Positions 59,398 to 64,000 of a stretch of DNA of 64,000 nt are shown in pieces; within the stretch, counting starts at the first letter, position 1, and each line of letters opens with the position of its first letter. Made by a program: the position numbers and the translations under genes. The notes below the pieces were generated by a model. It worked only from the letters and a program-made list of their open reading frames with translations, was not told where the DNA came from and made no database searches. The stretch covers positions 434,001 through 498,000 of the forward strand of contig NZ_CP097635.1 of NCBI RefSeq assembly GCF_023573145.1, in the 5' to 3' direction. The stretch comes from Aquincola tertiaricarbonis (lineage in GTDB: Bacteria; Pseudomonadota; Gammaproteobacteria; Burkholderiales; Burkholderiaceae_C).

Positions 59398-60054
59398 TCA
59401 GAACTCCATATCGAGCTCTTCGATGTCGTCGGGCTCTTCCAGCGCGGCGCGGCGCCAGTCCTGCATCTCGGGCTCGGCCAGCATGCGGGCGGCATAGCCA
59501 CCGCACAAGTCGTCCAGCGCCACGTGGTAGGTCTTGAAGCGCGTGGCCACCGGCGCGTACATCGCGTCGGCCATGCCGCGCTGCGCGCCGAAGAGGTAGG
59601 GCCCGCCGTACTGCTGCAGGCATTCACGCCAGATCTCCAGCACGCGGTCGATGTCGGCCTGCGCCCGGTCCCAGATGCGAAAGCCCGGTGAGTCGCCCTT
59701 CAGGTTCATCGGCAGCGCCGAGCGCAGGTTGCCGAAGCCCGAATGCATCTCGCCGCACACCGAGCGGCAATGCGCGCGCGCCACGCGGTCGGCGGGCAGC
59801 AGGCCGGCCTGGGGTTTCAGCTCGTTCAGGTATTCGCCGATGGCCAGCGTGTCCCACACGGTGGCGCCCTCGTGCCGCAGGCAGGGCACCAGGATGGAAG
59901 GCGACATCAGCAGCAGCTCCTTGCGGGCGGCGATGTCGTCGGGCGCCACGCGGATCTCGTCCACCTCCAGCCCGGCATAGCGCGTGAGCAACCAGCCGCG
60001 CAGCGACCAGGACGAGTAGTTCTTGCTGCTGATCGTCAACGTGGCGCGGGCCAT
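59398..60054 (-). CDS. glutathione S-transferase family protein (YfcF-like)
   Basis: A 218-residue GST-fold protein: TISSKNYSSWSLRGWLLTRY at the N-terminus with the serine-rich glutathione site, MSPSILVPCLRHEGATVWDT with the cis-proline, and an all-helical second domain ending EEPDDIEELDMEF. AAGGA precedes the ATG at good distance. It is convergent with the cupin gene and divergent from phaZ. Activity probably includes glutathione-dependent peroxidase or conjugation; not determined. Confidence 0.9.
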   Translation of the reverse strand: MARATLTISSKNYSSWSLRGWLLTRYAGLEVDEIRVAPDDIAARKELLLMSPSILVPCLRHEGATVWDTLAIGEYLNELKPQAGLLPADRVARAHCRSVCGEMHSGFGNLRSALPMNLKGDSPGFRIWDRAQADIDRVLEIWRECLQQYGGPYLFGAQRGMADAMYAPVATRFKTYHVALDDLCGGYAARMLAEPEMQDWRRAALEEPDDIEELDMEF

Positions 60055-60133
60055 GGTGTTCCTTGAGCGACAACGACGGGGCGATCGACGCAACTGCTGT
60101 GCCACGCTGGCTCGTTAGTTGCGTGGACCGGGC

Positions 60134-61351
60134 ATGCTTTACGACACCTACCAGGCGCATGCCGACCTGATGTGGCCCTGGCGCGCGATGGCGCGCAACA
60201 GCCTGCCGCTGTTCGACGGCCCGCTGAAGGCGCTGCTGCAGCTGCCTGCCGTGCGCAAGACGGCCGCCGCCCTGGACGTGTTCAGCCTGGCCGAGGTCAC
60301 GCACAAGCGGCTGCCCTTCGGCATCGACAGCGTGCGGGTGCATGGCGAGCCGGCCGCGGTGGAAGAAGAGGTGGTGCTGGCCACGCCCTTCGCTTCGCTG
60401 CTGCACTTCAAGAAGCCGGGCATCACCGACCAGCCGCCGCTGCTGATCGCCGCGCCGATGTCGGGCCACTTCGCCACGCTGCTGCGCGAGACGGTGCGCA
60501 CCACGCTGCGCGACCACGACGTGTACATCACCGACTGGCACAACGCCCGCGACGTGCCTCTGGCGGCCGGCCGCTTCGGGCTCGACGAATACGTCGAGCA
60601 CCTGATGGACTTCATGGCCCACATCGGCCCGGGCGTGAACCTGCTGGCCATCTGCCAGCCCTGCGTGGCCGCGCTGGCCGCCACCGCGCTGATGGCCGAG
60701 GACCAGCACCCGGCCACGCCGCGCACGCTCACGCTGGCGGCCGGCCCGCTGGACTGCCGCATCAGCCCCACGGCGGTGAACAAGCTGGCCGTCACCAAAC
60801 CCATCTCGTGGTTCGAGCAGCGGCTGATCGCCCGCGTGCCGCTGCGCTTCAAGGGGGCGCTGCGCCGGGTGTACCCGGGCTTCGTGCAGCTCTCGGCCTT
60901 CATGAGCATGAACCTGGAGCGGCACGTGCAGTCGCTGCGCGAGATGTATGCCTCGGTGGCCGCCGGTGAGCACGACAAGGCCGAGCCGGTGCGCCGCTTC
61001 TACGAAGAGTATTTCGCGGTGGCCGACCTGCCGGCCGAGTTCTACCTGGAGACGGTGCAGCGCGTGTTCCAGGACTACGACCTGCCGCTGGGCAAGCTCG
61101 CCTGGCGCGGCCGGCCGGTGCGGCCCGAGGCCATTCGCCGCACGGCGCTGCTCACCATCGAAGGTGAGCGCGACGACATCTGCGCCGTCGGCCAGACGCT
61201 GGCCGCGCACGAGATGTGCAGCCAGCTGCGCCCCACGCTGAAGAGCCACTACGTGCAGCCGGGCGTGGGCCACTACGGCGTGTTCAGCGGCCGCCGCTGG
61301 GACACGCAGATCTACCCGATGATGCGCGACGTGGTGTACAGATTCCGCTGA
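60134..61351 (+). CDS. phaZ: intracellular polyhydroxyalkanoate depolymerase
   Basis: Mobilises stored PHB/PHA granules in the cytoplasm. The 405-residue protein starts MLYDTYQAHADLMWPWR, which is the conserved PhaZ N-terminus, and uses a cysteine nucleophile, Cys174, in LLAICQPCVAAL. The catalytic acid lies in TIEGERDDICAVGQT and the histidine in QPGVGHYGVFSGRRW. An ATG five codons upstream is possible. It implies that the host makes PHA. Confidence 0.95.
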   Translation: MLYDTYQAHADLMWPWRAMARNSLPLFDGPLKALLQLPAVRKTAAALDVFSLAEVTHKRLPFGIDSVRVHGEPAAVEEEVVLATPFASLLHFKKPGITDQPPLLIAAPMSGHFATLLRETVRTTLRDHDVYITDWHNARDVPLAAGRFGLDEYVEHLMDFMAHIGPGVNLLAICQPCVAALAATALMAEDQHPATPRTLTLAAGPLDCRISPTAVNKLAVTKPISWFEQRLIARVPLRFKGALRRVYPGFVQLSAFMSMNLERHVQSLREMYASVAAGEHDKAEPVRRFYEEYFAVADLPAEFYLETVQRVFQDYDLPLGKLAWRGRPVRPEAIRRTALLTIEGERDDICAVGQTLAAHEMCSQLRPTLKSHYVQPGVGHYGVFSGRRWDTQIYPMMRDVVYRFR

Positions 61352-61375
61352 AACTCGGCCGCAGATCAACCGGCT

Positions 61376-62737
61376 TCAGGCCACCGCCACCGGCACCACC
61401 GGGCGAACGCCCACTGGCGCGGGTGCCGGGGCGGCCACGGCCACCGGCATCGGCCGCATCAGGTCGGCCGCGGTCTGGCCCTGCTCCAGCGCGGCCACGC
61501 AACGGCGCCACACCTCGTCGGTGGCCTGCAGCTTGAAGCCGTAGAAGCCACCATATTGCGAGCTGGGACCGCCGTTGCGCACGATGCGCACCTCGACCTT
61601 CGACTGGTCATGGGCGCCCAGTTCCACCACCGCCGTGCCCACGGCGTCCAGCGGCAGCGGCACCTTGCTCTCGGCCTGGAAGCCGCCGGCCGAGACCTCG
61701 ATCACCGTCAGCGGCAGCGGCACGCCGCCCAGCACCAGCTGCGCCGGGCAGCGCAGCGAATAGCGCTGGTGCCGCCGCAGCGGATGGTGGCCCACCGGCG
61801 CGGCCACGGCGCCGGGCAGCACCGCGTCGTAGCCCGGCAGCCCGTAGATGGAGCGCAGCAGCAGCCGCTTGCGCTCGTCCAGCTCGGCAAAGCCCTGGGT
61901 CTGCTGGTTGAAGAAGTGGTCCAGCAGCTCCGGCGTCATCACCGGATCGTTGGTGGTGTGGTAGCGGCGGCGCGGCAGCTGGATGTTGGGCAGCCGCGTC
62001 TGCACGAAGTACTTGAAGAGGTTCTTGCGCGCACGGCGTCGGCCGTACACCCGCTCGAACACGCCATGGGCCAGGGCCAGGTCCAGCGTGGCACCCACGG
62101 CCGGTGCGCCGTTGGCGAAGTCGTACTTGTCCACCACGTTGCCGCGCAGCCGCTGGAAGAACAGCAGCGACTCGTACAGCTCGATCTTGTCCGGATTCAC
62201 CGCGATGACCAGATGGCGCACGTCGAAGTACCGGGTGCAGTACTCGTACATGAACTTCATCAGCGGGAACAGGATGGCGCCACCGGTCTTGCGGTAGTCG
62301 GGGTGCACCGCCAGCGCCGAGATCTCGGCGATCTGCCCTTCCTTGGCCCGCACCTCGCCCAGGTCGAAGGCCGCCTGCAGCGGAAAGCCGAACACGCCCT
62401 CGCGGATCAGCGACATCGTGCCCACCACGCGGCCGTCGATCTTGGCGCACAGCGTGGTGGTGGTGGGCAGCGCGTGGTACGGCGTCACGCGCAGGCCCGA
62501 GGGGTGCGGCTTCATGAAGCCGCTGGCCACGTAGGCGTCGTGCAGCAGCTGGAAGCAGGCGGTCAGCTCCTCGCGCGTGTCCGCGATCTTGAGCTGCAGG
62601 CTCTCGGGCGGCGCGGGGTCGCAGTCGATCAGCTTGCGGTACAGCCCGAAGCGCCAGCGCACGGGCATCACGTTGAGCGCCCGGCGCAGCGCCTGGTGCC
62701 ACTGCTTGCGGAAGGAGGATCTCTGGATGCTAGCCAT
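61376..62737 (-). CDS. N-acyl amino acid synthase (FeeM)-like acyltransferase fused to PilZ domain
   Basis: A 453-residue two-domain protein. Residues 45-240 look like the FeeM/autoinducer-synthase branch of GNAT-like acyltransferases (FQLLHDAYVASGFMKPHPSG, EISALAVHPDYRKTGGAILF, VIAVNPDKIELYESLLFFQR). Residues 320-425 form a PilZ domain with the c-di-GMP motif RRHQRYSLR and the downstream DxSxxG-like IEVSAGGFQAE. The C-terminus is Ala/Pro/Val-rich. The fusion suggests c-di-GMP-controlled production of an acylated signal or lipid. Convergent with phaZ. Confidence 0.82.
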   Translation of the reverse strand: MASIQRSSFRKQWHQALRRALNVMPVRWRFGLYRKLIDCDPAPPESLQLKIADTREELTACFQLLHDAYVASGFMKPHPSGLRVTPYHALPTTTTLCAKIDGRVVGTMSLIREGVFGFPLQAAFDLGEVRAKEGQIAEISALAVHPDYRKTGGAILFPLMKFMYEYCTRYFDVRHLVIAVNPDKIELYESLLFFQRLRGNVVDKYDFANGAPAVGATLDLALAHGVFERVYGRRRARKNLFKYFVQTRLPNIQLPRRRYHTTNDPVMTPELLDHFFNQQTQGFAELDERKRLLLRSIYGLPGYDAVLPGAVAAPVGHHPLRRHQRYSLRCPAQLVLGGVPLPLTVIEVSAGGFQAESKVPLPLDAVGTAVVELGAHDQSKVEVRIVRNGGPSSQYGGFYGFKLQATDEVWRRCVAALEQGQTAADLMRPMPVAVAAPAPAPVGVRPVVPVAVA

Positions 62738-62957
62738 GCTGTCTGCCCCGGTGGTGGTTGATGCCCCTGGAGCGGCGCGCGTACGTCGCCATCGGCCGCT
62801 GCCGCGAGACCGACCCGACCGGACCTCTTCACCACCTTGTGCACCGCTGGCGCGGCACCGGGGCCCGTTGCGGGGCGGCTGCGCGGCAGGCGCATCGCTC
62901 CTGTCAGGAGCTTCGACCCCCGCAGGTCCCTACTTGAGCTGGCGAAACGAATGGATA

Positions 62958-62981
62958 CCACCCCGCGCCGGGGCGGGGTGG
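62958..62981 (-). terminator. hairpin downstream of the isocitrate dehydrogenase gene
   Basis: CCACCCCGC (62958-62966) pairs with GCGGGGTGG (62973-62981) around a six-base loop, 14 bases past the stop of the partial dehydrogenase gene in its direction of transcription. The minus-strand sequence beyond is moderately T-rich (TATCCATTCGTTTCG). A plausible terminator with a weak U tract. Confidence 0.55.
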
Positions 62982-62995
62982 ACGGGCAGCCCCGT

Positions 62996-64000
62996 TCAGC
63001 TGTTCTTGATGCGGGCGACCACCGCCTGCGCGAACTCGGGCGTGCTGGCCTTGCCGCCCAGGTCGCCGGTGCGCACCTGGTCCACGTTCAGCGTCTGGTC
63101 GATGGCGGTGCGCAGCCGGGTGGCCAGGTCCTGCCGGTTCACGTGGTCCAGCATCATGGCCGCGGCCAGCATCAGCGCCACCGGGTTGGCCTTGCCCTGG
63201 CCGGCGATGTCGGGCGCCGAGCCGTGCACCGCCTCGAAGATCGCGGCATTGGCGCCGATGTTGGCGCCAGGCGCCATGCCCAGGCCACCGACCAGGCCGG
63301 CCACCAGGTCGGAGATGATGTCGCCGAACAGGTTGGTGGTGACGATGACGTCGAACTGCCAGGGGTTGAGCACCAGCTTCATCGCGCAGGCGTCGACGAT
63401 CACCGTCTCCAGCTCGAACTTGCCCTTGTACTTGCTTTCGTACAGCTGCTGGCCGGTTTCCAGGAAGATGCCGGTCAGCGCCTTCATGATGTTGGCCTTG
63501 TGCACCAGCGTCACCTTCTTGCGGCCGTTGGCCACGGCGTATTCGAAGGCGAATTCCAGCGCGCGGCGGCTGCCCTGGCGGGTGTTGATGCCGGTGGCCA
63601 TGGCCACGGCGTGCGGGTCGTTGTCGATCTGCACATAGTGCTCGTGGCCGATGTACAGGCCCTCGAGGTTCTCGCGCACCACCACCAGGTTGACCTTCTC
63701 GTAGCGGCCACCGGGCACGATGGTGAGCGCCGGGCGCAGGTTGGCGTAGAGCTGGAATTCTTCGCGCAGCCGCACGTTGGAGGAGCGATAGCCGCCGCCC
63801 GAGGGCGTTTCCAGCGGGCCCTTCAGCGCCAGCCGGGTGCGGCGGATGCTGTCCAGCGCGGCCTTGGGCAACGGGTCGCCGGCCGACTTGACGCCGGCCA
63901 GGCCCGCCTCCTGCCGGTCCCATTCGAAGGGCGCGCCCAGCGCGTCCAGCGCCGCCAGCGTGGCGTCGACGATTTCAGGACCAATGCCGTCGCCCGGGAT
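62996..64000 (-). CDS. NAD-type isocitrate dehydrogenase (5' partial)
   Basis: Oxidative decarboxylation of isocitrate in the TCA cycle. The frame is open to the right edge, where it reads IPGDGIGPEIVDATLAALDA, so the start codon lies just beyond the window. Substrate loop GPLETPSGGGYRSSNVRLRE, RYEKVNLVVVRENLEGLYIG and the cofactor end AVHGSAPDIAGQGKANP fit the single-domain isocitrate/isopropylmalate dehydrogenase family. RENLEGLYIGHEHY and the YRSSN serine resemble IDH3-type enzymes more than LeuB. The enzyme lacks the E. coli Icd insertion. An internal ATG at 63871 would omit the nucleotide-binding N-terminus and is rejected. Confidence 0.9.
   Translation of the reverse strand: MPGDGIGPEIVDATLAALDALGAPFEWDRQEAGLAGVKSAGDPLPKAALDSIRRTRLALKGPLETPSGGGYRSSNVRLREEFQLYANLRPALTIVPGGRYEKVNLVVVRENLEGLYIGHEHYVQIDNDPHAVAMATGINTRQGSRRALEFAFEYAVANGRKKVTLVHKANIMKALTGIFLETGQQLYESKYKGKFELETVIVDACAMKLVLNPWQFDVIVTTNLFGDIISDLVAGLVGGLGMAPGANIGANAAIFEAVHGSAPDIAGQGKANPVALMLAAAMMLDHVNRQDLATRLRTAIDQTLNVDQVRTGDLGGKASTPEFAQAVVARIKNS

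Overview
The window is a high-GC chromosomal segment that looks betaproteobacterial, probably Burkholderiales (Sphaerotilaceae/Comamonadaceae-like). The evidence is an EarP/EF-P pair with an arginine at EF-P position 32, a Bug-family solute receptor, a class 2 dihydroorotate dehydrogenase, an intracellular PHA depolymerase, PEP-CTERM proteins, a porin ending in Phe, and a tandem glycine riboswitch ahead of gcvTHP. No rRNA, tRNA, insertion sequence or CRISPR array was seen. Taxonomy is inferred from gene content only.

Layout. 1-8.1 kb: housekeeping genes (earP partial, efp, an mnmC-like gene with a decayed methyltransferase half, an S9 peptidase, rpiA, pyrD, a hemerythrin protein). 8.2-16.2 kb: an acid-sugar catabolic locus. 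A DeoR regulator and a DUF1537-type kinase face away from pdxA2, a cytoplasmic sialidase-fold protein, a Bug receptor, an Fe-alcohol dehydrogenase, a DHDPS/NAL-family aldolase and an SDR. 16.2-25.6 kb: a GNAT enzyme, a 3-oxoacid CoA-transferase pair, a PaaI-type thioesterase, a PAS-LuxR regulator, a GST, MarR, a porin, a hot-dog thioesterase, YceH, an SDR and ETF-ubiquinone oxidoreductase. 25.6-29.5 kb: a DUF2868 membrane protein/DUF3482 GTPase pair, a small kinase and an undescribed 56-residue ORF. 29.5-39.6 kb: tandem glycine riboswitch, gcvT, gcvH, gcvP, sdaA, and a large hybrid histidine kinase whose start overlaps the sdaA stop. 39.7-46.3 kb: an alpha/beta hydrolase, two tandem PEP-CTERM paralogues, and a divergent ECF sigma factor/Ser-Thr kinase pair.

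46.3-54.8 kb is the accessory island. Two filamentous-haemagglutinin/CdiA-type fragments lack the usual N-terminal secretion part, and each is followed by an immunity gene at an ATGA overlap. Module 1 ends in a PoNe-like PD-(D/E)XK nuclease domain with a PoNi (DUF1911-like) immunity protein. Module 2 ends in a domain that aligns by eye with the first but is paired with an Imm49-like protein. A further Imm49-like gene is frameshifted in a C-run. The modules share a direct repeat of about 0.9 kb, and base composition is visibly more AT-rich around the toxin tips and immunity genes. The layout fits orphan cdiA-CT/immunity cassettes.

54.9-64 kb: a nucleotidyltransferase, a divergent SHMT with a SulP anion transporter, a cupin, a GST, intracellular PhaZ, an acyltransferase-PilZ fusion, and a partial NAD-type isocitrate dehydrogenase running off the right end. 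One-carbon and serine/glycine metabolism recurs: glycine turns on glycine cleavage through the riboswitch, sdaA deaminates serine, and a variant SHMT lies 20 kb away.
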